A stretch of 64,000 nt of DNA. It comes from Aquanectria penicillioides (taxonomy: Eukaryota > Ascomycota > Sordariomycetes > Hypocreales > Nectriaceae). Of this stretch, positions 49,198 to 60,519 are shown one piece after another. Location: contig PYIU01000009.1 of the NCBI GenBank assembly GCA_003415625.1, forward strand, positions 1,488,001 to 1,552,000. Reading direction: 5' to 3'. The notes under the pieces were generated by a model. It did no database searches. It had not been told where the DNA came from and saw only the letters and a list, made by a program, of their open reading frames with translations. Within the stretch, counting starts at the first letter, position 1. The number at the start of each line of letters is the position of its first letter. The position numbers were made by a program, and so were the translations under genes.

Positions 49198-49277
49198 TAC
49201 AATTTTAGTAGGGACTAGAACCAGGAATCCATGCAGCCAAGGTACTAGCGTATTTTGAATTTTTTGAGTTCCTACAG
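49198..49277 (-). repeat. right terminal inverted repeat (80 bp)
   Basis: On the minus strand it starts CTGTAGGAACTCAAAAAATT. This copy carries T at seven of the nine positions that differ and G at the other two. Confidence 0.95.
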
Positions 49278-49743
49278 TACAAAGCCAGCACAGCATCCAG
49301 CATGATACAGTTACAGCAAGGCCCGCATCAGGACGGCCTAGAGTTTGCCTCCACTTGTCCGACTCGGCCATTCACAATGGCCTGCCATCAGCCTCTGACA
49401 TCGCCTCGTCTCGTCCCGCGTGCGCCACCATCAATCTGCCGGGCTTTCTTTTCCACAGGTTAGGCTCAGCAGTCCCAGGTGCCTGATCGTGTATCTTCTG
49501 TTTCCGGCGGGCGTCTCCCTGTGAGAGGAAAAAAACGCCGTGGATGTATCGGCTTCCCAAGGCCAAGGGCACGGCGCAAAACTGCCAAGAAGTATCCGTA
49601 ACTTCACCAAGTCCGCCGAACAACGCCATGCGCTACATTCCAGTCAGAATTCGGGCTGCCGGACACGTTGGCTGGCCGAGCCTCAATATGAATCATGGTC
49701 TAACCAGTGACGGCACTGACGCGTCCCGTTGATACTTGGTACT

Positions 49744-49777
49744 GATCGCGATCGCGATCGCGATCGTGATCGTGATG
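49744..49777. repeat. GATCGC hexamer repeat
   Basis: Five tandem units, three GATCGC then two GATCGT, followed by a partial unit. Each contains a GATC site. Confidence 0.9.
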
Positions 49778-52590
49778 TCCGAACGTCCTTGGATGGTAAT
49801 CTCACAGATATCCCATCACGAGGGCTTGCTTCTGGGAGTACCGATATGGCACAGCACCCCGCAAGCCTCCTTTCCCCAGGGCCGACACTGTGTCTCGACC
49901 AACCCATTCGTCGCCGGCCTTGGCCACCCTGCAGTTGTCCCAGCAGTCAGAACGTTGGCAGCAAGCCAAGCACGTAACAGTACTGCGCCATACCGCATGT
50001 CCGTCCGGTCGGATACTGCTTCCTTTTGTCACCAACGTTACCTTGTTTGGCCTGTCCGTCAAAAGGCCCTCATGCCCCCGAGTTTCAAGTACACAAGTGC
50101 ACCCTGTATACCAAGCGATAGCAGAGCATGCTGTGGCATTATCCCTTCGCCTTGGAAATCCTAGCAATCCAGTGAATTGCTAGTAAGCGTTGGGCGAGGA
50201 TCCTTGAATCCGCAGCAAAGTCAGCCGTGTTCCATCCCCTCATCCATCGCCGGCACCTTGTCTTACCTGCCTGGTCGTAGTTAGACCAACGTGACCCGGG
50301 CGATTTTAGGTGTGGTACAATTCTCAAATCCTGGACCTGGAATTTTCGGGATCTCTAGAGAGAGGGCGATGTTATGTCAGTTGGCTTCTATGAAGTACGC
50401 CCGCACGTCTATCAGCGTGTTGAGTTGAGTCCCCCAGTGGCAGGTTAAGTTACGTTGGCACATCCGGCGCCCAATTCAAAGCAGGACGGATCTGCCGCTA
50501 GCAGCAATACTTCGTACGGAATCGGTCGGCTCTCGCTCACTTGACAACTAGCCGGAGCCCGATTGTTTGCTCTAGCATAGGCTGCAAGGTATGCAGTTTA
50601 AGGGTCACGACATTGGTCCCTCCACGCCGGTGTAAGTCGACGACGTGTCGTACAGACTAAACATATTGGATAGACTACCTACTAAGGAAAGGCAAGATTT
50701 GGCGATCCTTGGCTGCGTCCCTCACCGATCATTCTAGAGGGCATTGAGGTTGCCCAAGGGGCACCTTGATTCACCAAGGTCCTTACGCTCAGCTCTGACC
50801 AAGTGAATACCGCATTAATCCCATGGTCTTAGCATGCCTGTATCTGAATGGCGTCTCCTCCTCCCTGCGTTGGATGGCGACTCAAAGTTCGATCAGGAGC
50901 ACTCTCACATGATTTCCTCTTCAAAGATATTTCACCGAGATTCTCATATTGTTGATCGATTTGTTTCTTTCTCTGTCAACCAGGTACTCTCAAATTACGC
51001 CTACACATAGACACAATCTACTTCCCCATGTGGAGGTACTTTGCACGAAAGTCAAAGGGACCATAAATGAGCAAGCATGCAGGATGCACAAACCATGGCC
51101 CGTAGCACATCTTGAGTGCTGCCCTAGACGGGCCTCGGCCTTTGTGTGCCCCTAGCTGCAAAGCTCAGTCCATGTCTCACAGCTGCGACTTCACGCAACC
51201 CTCTCTCTCATCTCCCTTCTTGCTCACTCGCTGGAGAGACTGGGCTGTGTGACACACAAACGGGCACACACAGACAGTTGGCCGGTGATCTTTAATGCTT
51301 GGTTGGGCCAACAACCAACAGGCACTTTGTCACTCGCTCCTTGCTCATCCTACTCCGCGGGAGATCTTCCTCCGGCAATCCCGTCAACTTGGTCTGCAGG
51401 ATCCAAGCGTTGTTTCCAATGTGCCAGTGACAGCGCCAGGACGACATGTTGCCCATGAGCGGTTGCCGCTCGGGGAAAGAGGGGGGTTCTGTCCTTTCTT
51501 TTTGAGCCTTTCCGTTCCCATGGTCCAGGTCAGCTGTGTAACTCGTCAAATCCTCATACATCTAGATGATAGATCTGCCCGTGAATGGAATCAATCGCAT
51601 AGCGACCAGCCAGTCTTCTATCGGAGAGATCAGAACACGAGCCGAGACGAGACGCGTCTAGGCAGGTGTCCGTTTTGTCTTCCCCGAAGCCGATCGATCT
51701 CTCACCTTCTGTCTCCACTCGCCAAAGCTTGTCATTTGCACATCAGCCTGCCTTCAGGCAGCATGTGTGTGGCGGGTATGACGTTAAGCCTCAATGTCCA
51801 TAGTGGTCTGATTCAAACCTCCTATCACATCTCTGCCTTGTCACAAGTAGACAAGAAAAATATGTGCTCTCGTCTGCACAGATTCCCGCGGGTAACACGG
51901 TCAGCCCTCTTCATCCCTGCCCACGTGGGTGAGGCGTGTGTGTGTTCCCTCAGGCTGGATGGCCCGCCCGCCTCTCGGGTCAAAGGGCCCCTCATCAGTC
52001 TGCATGTCTTGGGGCGGATGGCCCTGGCTCTGAGTCCCCTACGTGCGTATATTTCATTTACTTCGCCGTGTGATTTCCCCGCTGCTGGGATGCGCCACTT
52101 CATTGATCAGATATTCCCCATTTCTTTCTTCTCGTGATGTTGCCTCTGCATAAAGGTGGGTTTCGAGCTGTGGCTGTGGTTGGGTCGTTATACGGGAACA
52201 TGCCGCAGTCAACGTGGCCGGGTTGGGTGATAGAGTCCCCGATGGAGCATGAAGGAAAACATTATGCAGTCAAGCGCATGGCGAAAGGCCCGATTGTATT
52301 TTCCAATTCACGAGCCTTGCTGGCATCTAGGTAGGCACAACGCTTCCGTGGCACTCGGAGAGAGTCTTGTGTGGGGGAACCCACCACCCAACACACGGTA
52401 CCTACGTGGACCACAATCCGTTTGTTTTCTTATCCCTCCCAAGTTGACAATTAATCTATTCGATCATGAAGGCAGGCTGACAGAGTTCCAGACCTCGTTT
52501 AGAAGCTCTAAATTCAGCTAGGACCCACGATCGCGGGCGGCATTGTCCGCATCCCCATCGAGGCGCGCAGCAAGCGTGTCTCACGAAGCC

Positions 52591-52710
52591 GACCCGTAGC
52601 TCAGCTCACTAGTCTATATCGTAGAGTTGAGGGGCTCGAGGCCCAAATCTAGACCCCATCCAGCTCAACGCGCTGAAGAAACGAAAAAAAAAAAAAAAAA
52701 AAAAAAAAAA
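52591..52710 (+). mobile_element. candidate tRNA-derived SINE with poly(A) tail
   Basis: TAGCTCAGC at 52597-52605 fits the first part of an RNA polymerase III A box. GGCTCGAGGCC at 52633-52643 fits a B box with one mismatch (T to C at position 3). An A27 tract at 52684-52710 follows. The box spacing (36 nt) is shorter than in a normal tRNA and no full cloverleaf can be drawn, so this is not a tRNA gene. No target duplication was found. Confidence 0.3.
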
Positions 52711-53257
52711 GGTCCCATATTATAGGTTCGAGGCTTTCTGTATCACAGGAACTACTGCGTGTCACATTACTCCCAAGTGGCCCTTGCCTGACTGTTGGTC
52801 GTGCACATCGACTCAACGAGTTCAGCGAGGTTTAGTCAGTACTGCTAACACGTCTACTGGGGGACTGTAAAGAAAAGTAAAACACGGTTGCTATAAGGGA
52901 GATGGCATTGGGAAAGTTATCGATTTGACAAAGAGTGTGATGTTGTTTTTGTTGAATTATACATTATCAAGGGGTATTCCAATTACAGATCAGCGGGTAT
53001 CCAGTTCCCGGCCAAACGAGGGTGGGTATCTCCATCTCTGCAACTCCAAAACTCAACTTGAAGTAGTCCAATTCGATAATCTAACGAGCGATTCATATTA
53101 TGCATCCTTTTGCATAGTCCAATCAAATTTCCCTCGCGTCACCCATTCCTTATTCTTCTTGGTTCAATTAGTTCTCAGCCTGGCTCTTCCATTGATTTCG
53201 TACACGTCTTGTGCGGCAGGTGAGGTAAAGTGTTCGACATGGTCGTCGATAGGGGCG

Positions 53258-53401
53258 GCTGAAGTCCCTCTTTAAGCCGAAACAACGCCCTGTTGACCGG
53301 TCGTCGCAGGAGCCGCGGTGTCGGGGGCAGCTGAAGTCCCTCTTTAAGCCGAAACAACGCCCTGTTGACCGGTCGTCGCAGGAGCCGCGGTGTCGGGGGC
53401 A
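53258..53401. repeat. exact 72-bp tandem duplication over the ORP stop codon
   Basis: Copy 1 is 53258-53329 and copy 2 is 53330-53401, identical base for base. Copy 2 encodes the last codons and the TAA of the opsin-related gene. Copy 1 repeats them, stop included, in the presumed 3' UTR. Confidence 0.93.
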
Positions 53402-54496
53402 GCAGCCTTCTCGGGGAACACGCCATCTCGGCCCGTAACTCGGCCGTACTGGGTGAAGTGCAGGTTGAGGTGTCCGTAATCCCACTTGCGGGAGAAGAAG
53501 AGGAACGCGAAGCTCAGGACGGGGAGCAGCAGGATGTCGAGGACGCCAAAGTAGACGAGGCTCTTGGTGACGCTGATTACGTTGCCGCCGTCGGCCACGG
53601 CAAAGGCAATGGGGTACAGGAGCCAGAGCAAGTTGACCCAACCGGCCATGAGGACGTAGTCGCGGCGGAGGTTGACACGGCCAGCGGCAGAGAGGCCTCC
53701 CCACATGGTCTGGACGGCCAGGAGAAGCCAGGCGGCAGTTCCAAAGGCCCAGAAACCCCATTTGTAGTTGGTTTCGGTGTAAGCAGAGCAGAGGTAGGAG
53801 ATGATCCTATTCACAGCGTGTTAGTCGTGGCATAGACTTCTTGTTTTATCTGAACCAAACCACCTCCTTAGCTCTCCCTCCCCCCCCCTTTATCAGACTA
53901 CTCGACGAAACCACAATCCCACTAAGGAAGAAGAAGAAGAAGAAGAAGAAGAAGAAGAAGAAAATGCACGATGAAACAAGACGAGAATTCTCACGTACCA
54001 GCTCCAGGAAAGTGCAATGTTAAAGAAGATGGTGGCCCAGCTCACACCGCTGATGAGGCCTAGGGAGATGATAGCGACGGGGAACTCGACCACCCAGAAG
54101 ATGTACTTGGGGAAGAAGATCTGGTAGGTGGCATCGTCGCCCTTGTACAGCGAGGTCGCAACGACGGAGAAGCCAATGTCCGAAGCCATGGAGAAGTAGG
54201 CGACGGCGCCGACGAACAGGCCAATGGTGAAGAGGTAGTGGAAGATCTTCTCGCCATGGCGCGGCTTCAAGCTGAGGCCGTAGTAGACGAGCTAGGTTTT
54301 CCGTGTAAGTCGACCGGCCCAAAACTCGACAATGGGGCAAAGCGTCAGCTTTGGGGAGTAGCTTATCACTTACAAATGACAGGGTGTAGACGGCGCAGAT
54401 GGCCCAGAGCCAGTCAGATCCTCCCGTAGACAGGTGCGTGTCGCCCTGGGGTGGGTTGACGTCAAGCGCGTCGTTGCGGACGAAGATGACAGGCAT
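53344..54496 (-). CDS. opsin-related (YRO2/MRH1/HSP30-type) seven-helix membrane protein
   Basis: Fungal microbial-rhodopsin-family protein without a chromophore site. Exons are 54496-54374, 54291-53999 and 53806-53344, giving 292 residues; introns are 82 and 192 nt, and the second contains a (CTT/GAA) repeat. It starts MPVIFVRNDALDVNPPQG, and seven hydrophobic helices can be followed. In the third helix KYIFWVVEFP puts Phe106 where bacteriorhodopsin has the proton acceptor Asp85. In the seventh, SLVYFGVLDILLLP has Leu233 where the retinal-binding Lys216 should be; Asp229 is kept. It is therefore an opsin-related protein rather than a light-driven pump. Yeast relatives are plasma-membrane proteins induced by stress. 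The tail is Ala/Thr/Pro-rich. A GA-rich tract lies 65 bp upstream of the start. Confidence 0.92.
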
Positions 54497-56540
54497 GGTG
54501 GCGAGGTGAAGGCAAAGTTGTATTCGAGTGCTTCGTTGTTTGCTTTCCTATTAGATGGCCGAGAGAGAGAGAGGGAGAGAGGGAGAGAGAGAGAGAGAGA
54601 ACTAGGCGGCTTGTATCGAAGAAGGATCCGAAGAGCTGAGGCAGTTGGCTATTAGTCACTGAAGATTGAGCTGTTGTCGTATTGCATGTATAAAGGTATA
54701 AAGCCACAGCGGAGGTTGAGGAACATGGAGGAGGGTGGGAGACGCTGAATACATCACCTGTCTTATATAGATAGGTGTGGGGTGGGAAAGGAACATGCGA
54801 AAAGCACATGGCTGATAACCTCATCATGGTCCACGGCATCCATCTCTCCAAGGGCTTCATCCTCGTCGAGCTCCACGTCAAGACTTGAGCTTGTGCACAT
54901 CCACCGGTCCCGATTGGACAAGTCGACTAGACATCCTGGACAGAAGATGGCTCAAGATGGACGGAATCTCGTGATGCCGATGCGGGAGACGGCATCGATA
55001 CTTCTTGGTGGTGGCGGTTGGGCGCAACAGTTTCTGTCCCCCTCACCTCTATGCCGTCTCCCCAAGTCTCTCTCCCCCTTCCCCCCTCCAATCGCCGATG
55101 ACGCCAAAACAAAAAATGTGTGTCGGCGAGAGGGCGTCGAGTAGCGATACATCAAAGTTTCACGCCAGTATCATGACGCCGGTCATTTGTAAGCCAAGGA
55201 TGGGGTTGTCATTCTCTTCACACGGCATTGGCGCGATGCTCTTCGTGGGCCCATTGGCCAGCGCCGAGACGAACCGGAAGCTCAGCTCCAGCACAAGCAT
55301 ACTACTACGAAAGGTTTGGTCCTCATCCATGCGATGCGCGACGGTTCCGCACCATGCCATTAACACCAGGATGTTGTATAGTTACATTACATTGCATTGT
55401 TCAATAATGCCAGTTATTTTTCTTTCCTTCTCCCTGTCTCCCTCCCTCTTATTCATCACCGCAACGAGAAAACACCCTCCATCCTGGTCCCCCTCCCCTG
55501 CCCTGCTGCTACCACTACCTCCCACGATGCTATGTATCACATCACGATTGAGCCGGCTCGGCCGGGACTTGGAGCAAATGCCTTGGCGGGCCCTCCATCA
55601 GCCCTGCCGGCAGATGCACCACTCTTCTTGCCTTGCCCAAATGCGACGTCCAAGTCCCGGGCCACCGATGCTCGCAGAAGTGACTGGCCAGATGGTCATA
55701 CCACCGCGACTCCGTGAGTTCCGGCGGGCGGCGTCACGGGGTAGCAACTTTGATGGGGCCGTCGTCTCTGGGGGGGGTCCCGGTTCGTAGAGTTGGATTG
55801 GATGATGGGAGTTGAAAAGGGAAAAACACACACAAAAAAAAAAAAAAAATCGATCAATAACACTACCCTGCTCTCTTGTCCCGGGTGGGAATAGAGTCAA
55901 GGGAAGCTGAATCGAGTGAGGCGGCCAACATGGGTTTGACGTCACCGTGATTTCATGGATGGCTTGCCGTCGACAACCGAAAGCAGTTTTTGACTTGTTG
56001 TTGTCGCGAGTTGCTCCAGGGTAGCTCGCCGGGTCGGACATGAATGGAATGAGCGTGAATGTCACTGTTGAAAACCTACCCCATGCCGTCATGCACCCAC
56101 CCACCCACCCACGTTTCCCAGCATTGATGCCGTCCACTGATCGCCCCAGATCGATCGACAAACCGGCAACCTTGGTTCGACTCAGAACCAGTCACGAGCT
56201 ACAATCCATGTTCGGCAGTGCGCTTTGACTCCGGAGCTGCGAGAGAGGCACTCGCTTCCTCCCCCCTCCCCCCCTTCCCCCTTGTCCGGCAGACGCAAAG
56301 CGCACGAAGCGTTACCTCTCTGGACGTTGTCATGAGACAGTGACGCCCCAAGCATGCCAGAGGGCCAGGATGGCGAGTCTTCCAACATCATGAGAATTAA
56401 ACATGTAAAAGTGTAGGTATGTATACTCGTACCCTCCACCGCTAGACCCAGACGACAACCGCATCGTACCCTCGTTTTTTCCTTGTATCGAATACAACGC
56501 CGCCGGGTGCACACGGCTGCTCTCCTTCATTCCCACCCGC
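54497..56540. other. ORP promoter and GID5 3' flank
   Basis: Upstream of the opsin-related gene there is a purine tract (GAGAGA with GGG interruptions) at 54561-54601. Several CCCCT stress-element-like pentamers lie within 55030-55090, but the surrounding sequence is C/T-rich, so these may be chance. An A-run lies at 55835-55849. No gene is seen. Confidence 0.5.
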
Positions 56541-59500
56541 TCAGTAAGTGGCCTGTTGAATCTGCCATGCGGCCGTCTTTGCCCGTTCTCGTACATCCAG
56601 GTCCCCATCCTGGTGCTTCAGCGTCTCCATCTTGGTGTGGAACCCCAATTTTCTCAGTTCATGTGCCCTCTGTGCGCAAGCCTGGGCCTCGCCGTCGTCC
56701 TCTTGCCAAGTCAAATTGATGATCAGGTGGCACAGAGCCACCCGCACATCCCGATCCTTGCTGCTGGCCTGCTGGGCCACCAGTTTCAACAGCTCCGTCT
56801 GCGCAATCACCAATTGCCGATGTCGCGGGATGCTCGCCGCCAGGTGCACCAGGATGTAGATGGCGGCAACAATAATCTTTGCCTGCGGGTGGACCACCCG
56901 AGTTTCCCGGCCGGGCACCGGAGTTCGGCGAGCGAACGGGTGGAGCACCTTGGGCCGGAGCTTCGACGCCAAAATCTCAAACAGGTCGTCTTGCCCAAGC
57001 TTTGCGAAGAGATAATCGATCATTTCTGTCGTCTCATTTGCGCTCTCCGAGCCCAATCCGGCCCCTGGTCTTCCGATCAGATTGCGGATAAAGTCCAGCC
57101 CCTGCTCCTGGATTGCCAAATCGTCATTCCGTGCCCTCCGGGCCGGATTCAACTCGGATTCTCGGACAGCCGCCAGCTTGTCTTCCGCTTGGCGTAGTTT
57201 TGACGATTGCAAAGAATCCAATTCCTGTATAATGCCGTTTGATCCATAAAGCCATCGATGCGGCACGTCGGACGCATCCATCTCAATGTCATCATCCATA
57301 TCCACGGTTGATGTCTCTCTCGCACGAGCCATCTGCAATGCCGAGTCTTCTGTGTCATCGCAGATGAGCTGCACTAGCCAATCGGGCTCAAGCTCCTCTA
57401 AGCAGGTCTTCTTCAGTTCAGGACCTACTGCATCCACGAAATGCTTCAAGGCCCAGAGCGCATTTAGACGTAGCGCGGGGTTTGGAGAGTGAGCATGCTC
57501 GCACAAAACATTCATAACCCCGTTTTCGGTCAAAAGCTGTCGTAGTCACGGTCAGAAACATGGCCAAGAAAAGGCGAAATAATAGTCAAACTTACCTCCC
57601 TAACCGGGCTGACCTCAACGACCAGGTTAATGATAGTCGCAGTGGCGGCGATCTGGATGTTGACGTCGCTATGCTTCATGAATCGGAAGACCGGCAGGGC
57701 CACGCCGTGATCCACCAGTGCTGTGCGCAGTGTGCTAACAGAACGCGACAGCATCCTGACAACATGGCATCCTGCTATGATAACAGATGCAGGGTTGGCG
57801 CCATATCCAGCCGTGGCGCCTTGTCTAGTGGCATCGTTGTTGGATTTGTCGGACCGTTCCTTGGCTGTCTTTGGTTTCCTCGGGAATTCGGATAGAGATT
57901 CTACAATGTAAGAGACAATCTCCTCGCCGAGGAACGCCTTTCTATAGTCTTCCTTGCCACCTGCAAGTGCCGCAATGGCCTTTAGCGTGCTTTCGCGTAC
58001 CTTCAGTCGATGGATAAGGAGAATGTTCTGGCCATCATCGCCGAGCTGCGACAGTGGACTGCTGCCCTCAACATCCATCTCCGTATCGGGTTGTGGCGTC
58101 CAGTAATGGGGTTGAGTTGCGTTCTGAACAGGAGTATATGCATGTTTCAAGAGCTTGCTGAGAACTTTGACGGCATCGCAATCGTAAGCTGATTTTTGAA
58201 GGAATTCGCTGTCAGAAATCATCCGAGCCAAAACTACCGGTGCTCGTTCGAGAATCGTACGCTTGTTGGCATTGTCAATTTCATCAACATCCGAAGCATC
58301 TCTATCATTCTTGGATATCATATCGACGAGGAGCGGTACCACAAGCAGTCCAAGGGTTGATTCTCTGGGCGCTTTGCTCCCCACACCACCCTTAATCAAT
58401 GCGGCGAGAATAGAGGAAGCAAGCAGTCGCTCGTATTCGTCGGAGGACCTCACAAGGTGCACAAGCCAAGGAATGAAGGGACTTTCAACCTCTTCCAAAT
58501 CATTGTCAGGGCTTGGTCCAGTCGAGGCTTGACGAGGCGAGTCCCAGATTGCGGAAGTATTGAATTTCCCGAGGGATGATCGGCTTGAAGATTGCGAATC
58601 TGAAACCACTCCGGAACTGTATGGAGATGGGGACAATGATCGTGACATGTTAATGGGTAGGATGTATTCCATTGCCGTTAAACCTTGATGCCTTGGGTTT
58701 CCAAAATGAGGAAAGTCCCCATCTGGTCTAGTTTCAGGTGTCTCTCCGGCTGGTTCATACTTGAGCGAGGGAAACACGGCGAGAATTGACGGGGAGTTGA
58801 TAAGCCGATGAGCTCGGTATTTGGAATTGCCGAGTATGGCAGCGATGGCTTCCAGAATTGGCCGAACTTTCAAACTTTTGGGCGCCGCTTCGGGGAAGGC
58901 TTCAAATAGTCCTTCAACTTGTGCTGCGGCGTCGGCGCCTGGAACGACCTGGCCGCGTGCGACCGCAACACTAGCCAACCGAGTTGCGAGCGCATCTAAT
59001 ATACCGGCAGTTGCGAGTGCTTGTTGGTGTCGGTCATCTCGACAGAGGCGAGATATCAACCCAGTTGCGAGTGGGACTTGGGACTGGAGCAGATGATTTG
59101 TGGAAGAAACTGATAGCATGGCACCGAACGATTCGAGATGTTGAGACGAGAATATGGCATCGGCAAGCGAGTCGAGATTAAGCGGCGAAGTCGGAAGAGA
59201 CAGGGCGGAGGCATCTGCAATGTCTGTCAATGCCCTGAGGGCCGCAACAACTAGTTGTGGAGGGTTCGTGAAGGGAGATATGTTGGCAATGAGAGCTGGA
59301 AGCGCCCTCGCTGCATGCAGGGGAGCGAGGAAAGCAGGGCCACCTGTTTCAACGTGTTAGTCCAGGTACAGATTTGAAGCTATTCGAGATGTGCCGTGTC
59401 CAAATCAAGGCCATACCATTTGCGAAGCTGGCAACGAGCTGGAGCGCCTGTAGCCTCACGCTCTCCTCCTCGGACAAGGACCGCTGGGCCAGGGGGATGC

Positions 59501-59711
59501 GCACATCCTTGCCGTTAGGCTTTACCGGTGACCTGGCTGTGGCGAGGGTCCTGACGATGGGATCAAGGACGCCCAGGCTGATCCACAGCTCCTTCTTCTG
59601 AATATGTCCAACTATTTCATTCTTGAGGGCCCGGAGGGCGGCCGTCTGCTCGGGCAAGGTTCGGGCGCTTCGGAGCTGGGACAGGATCGGAGGGCTCTGC
59701 GGGCGAGCCAT
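56541..59711 (-). CDS. GID5: armadillo-repeat GID/CTLH ubiquitin ligase subunit
   Basis: Homologue of yeast Gid5/Vid28 and animal ARMC8, the scaffold arm of the GID/CTLH E3 ligase. In yeast it holds the substrate receptor and directs fructose-1,6-bisphosphatase and other gluconeogenic enzymes to degradation. Exons: 59711-59417, 59343-57596 and 57536-56541, totalling 1,012 residues; introns are 73 and 59 nt. It starts MARPQSPPILSQLRSARTL. Helical armadillo-like repeats run along the whole length, for example IQKKELWISLGVLDPIVRTL, STLKAIAALAGGKEDYRKAF and NIQIAATATIINLVVEVSPV. The C-terminal part (PNPALRLNALWALKHFVDAV ... GLDFIRNLIGRPG ... ALCHLIINLTWQEDD) is the most ARMC8-like. The middle has a Ser-rich insertion (SLSPSPYSSGVVSDSQSSSR). 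No lesion was found. It is divergent from FAD1. Confidence 0.91.
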
Positions 59712-60519
59712 GAAGACAAGAGTGGCGGAAAATTCGATGGAGGGTCCGGATGTTGATGGGGGTTGGGTGCTACGGTGATGGTCGTTCGAGGCGGCTAATC
59801 GAGAGGTGAGATGGACGCCTGATGGCTGTGCCTGTACCAGGTCCTCATGCGCCACCAAGCAGAGCTAAGTTGCGACACCTGCAGAACGGGCACCAGATCC
59901 AAAAAACACAGCAGAGCGAATGAAAGAAGCAATAGCAGGGAACCGTGATTCAAAGTTCAATCATTAAAGATGCAGTGGATACGGGGTTTCGGTCTGGGGA
60001 CGCGGCGTTGTCGGTCGATCACGTCAAGATTTGGCGGCTCCGACGAGCGGCACGGCACGTGTCTGGCTTATCGGATTGGCACCACGTCCGATAAGCCAAC
60101 CTCAGAACGGTGACGGCCAGGACGAAACCGAAACAGGGGACATTTGAAGACATGGGACGATGGGAAGACATTTGTCGCATTGGCGCATTGCTCGCATGAG
60201 CCGCCACGGTGGACACACCTTGATGCGACGACATTTTGTTTGTACACCTTGCGTGGCCATCTGATGACTTTTTTTCCTCCCTTGACTCGCGAGCCTGGGA
60301 CCGACAGCTGCTCGGTTGCACAGTCGTCTGTCGTGGCCTCTAGCCTTCTAACCTTTGACACAACCAGCGCCCCACCTGCCCGCTAAACAGTCTCCGCACT
60401 CACGGTCGTCCCGCATCCGTGGGAACACCGATGCCGCCCCGTCTGATGTTCGTCCCCCGGTTTATCATCTTTCCACCGTGTCCCGTCTTCAACACTCCAA
60501 TAGCGAGATACGACTCACC
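59712..60519. promoter_or_regulatory. divergent promoter region, GID5 / FAD1
   Basis: 808 bp between two divergent start codons, holding both promoters and 5' UTRs. The frame of FAD1 stays open upstream of its ATG, but only from a non-ATG codon, so ATG 60520 is preferred. No known factor site was assigned. Confidence 0.55.

Larger units (their letters stand above)
47202..49277 (-). mobile_element. complete Tc1/mariner-pogo-type DNA transposon, inactivated
   Basis: A 2,076-bp element is bounded by 80-bp terminal inverted repeats and flanked on both sides by TA (47200-47201 and 49278-49279), the target duplication of the Tc1/mariner superfamily. The transposase lies on the minus strand from about 48990 to 47480. 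Its start region reads RSYSKQQKEKVIIFIIYH and then REAADFFKIPLNTIYM followed by TAG, matching the pogo/Fot1-type helix-turn-helix, where the next residue is usually Trp. A downstream piece, NITINRPFKDWL near 47900, resembles the end of the DDE domain. Dozens of TAA and TAG codons interrupt it, so it cannot make a functional protein. It is too degraded to name a family below pogo/Fot. Confidence 0.88.
49280..53343. other. 4-kb gene-free region right of the transposon
   Basis: No conserved gene is visible. It contains a hexamer repeat (49744-49777), a candidate tRNA-derived element with an A27 tail (52591-52710) and the 3' flank of the opsin-related gene. A 280-codon open frame at 51295-52137 was considered and rejected. 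Confidence 0.5.

Noticed and set aside
51295..52137. 280-codon ATG open frame on the plus strand
   Set aside because: Composition looks random (Ser, Arg, His, Cys spread evenly), no domain or repeat is visible, and no splice or leader signals support it. It is the longest unexplained frame in the desert, so transcript data could change this.
52591..52660. Functional tRNA gene
   Set aside because: The A and B boxes are present, but acceptor and anticodon stems cannot be paired and the box spacing is too short.
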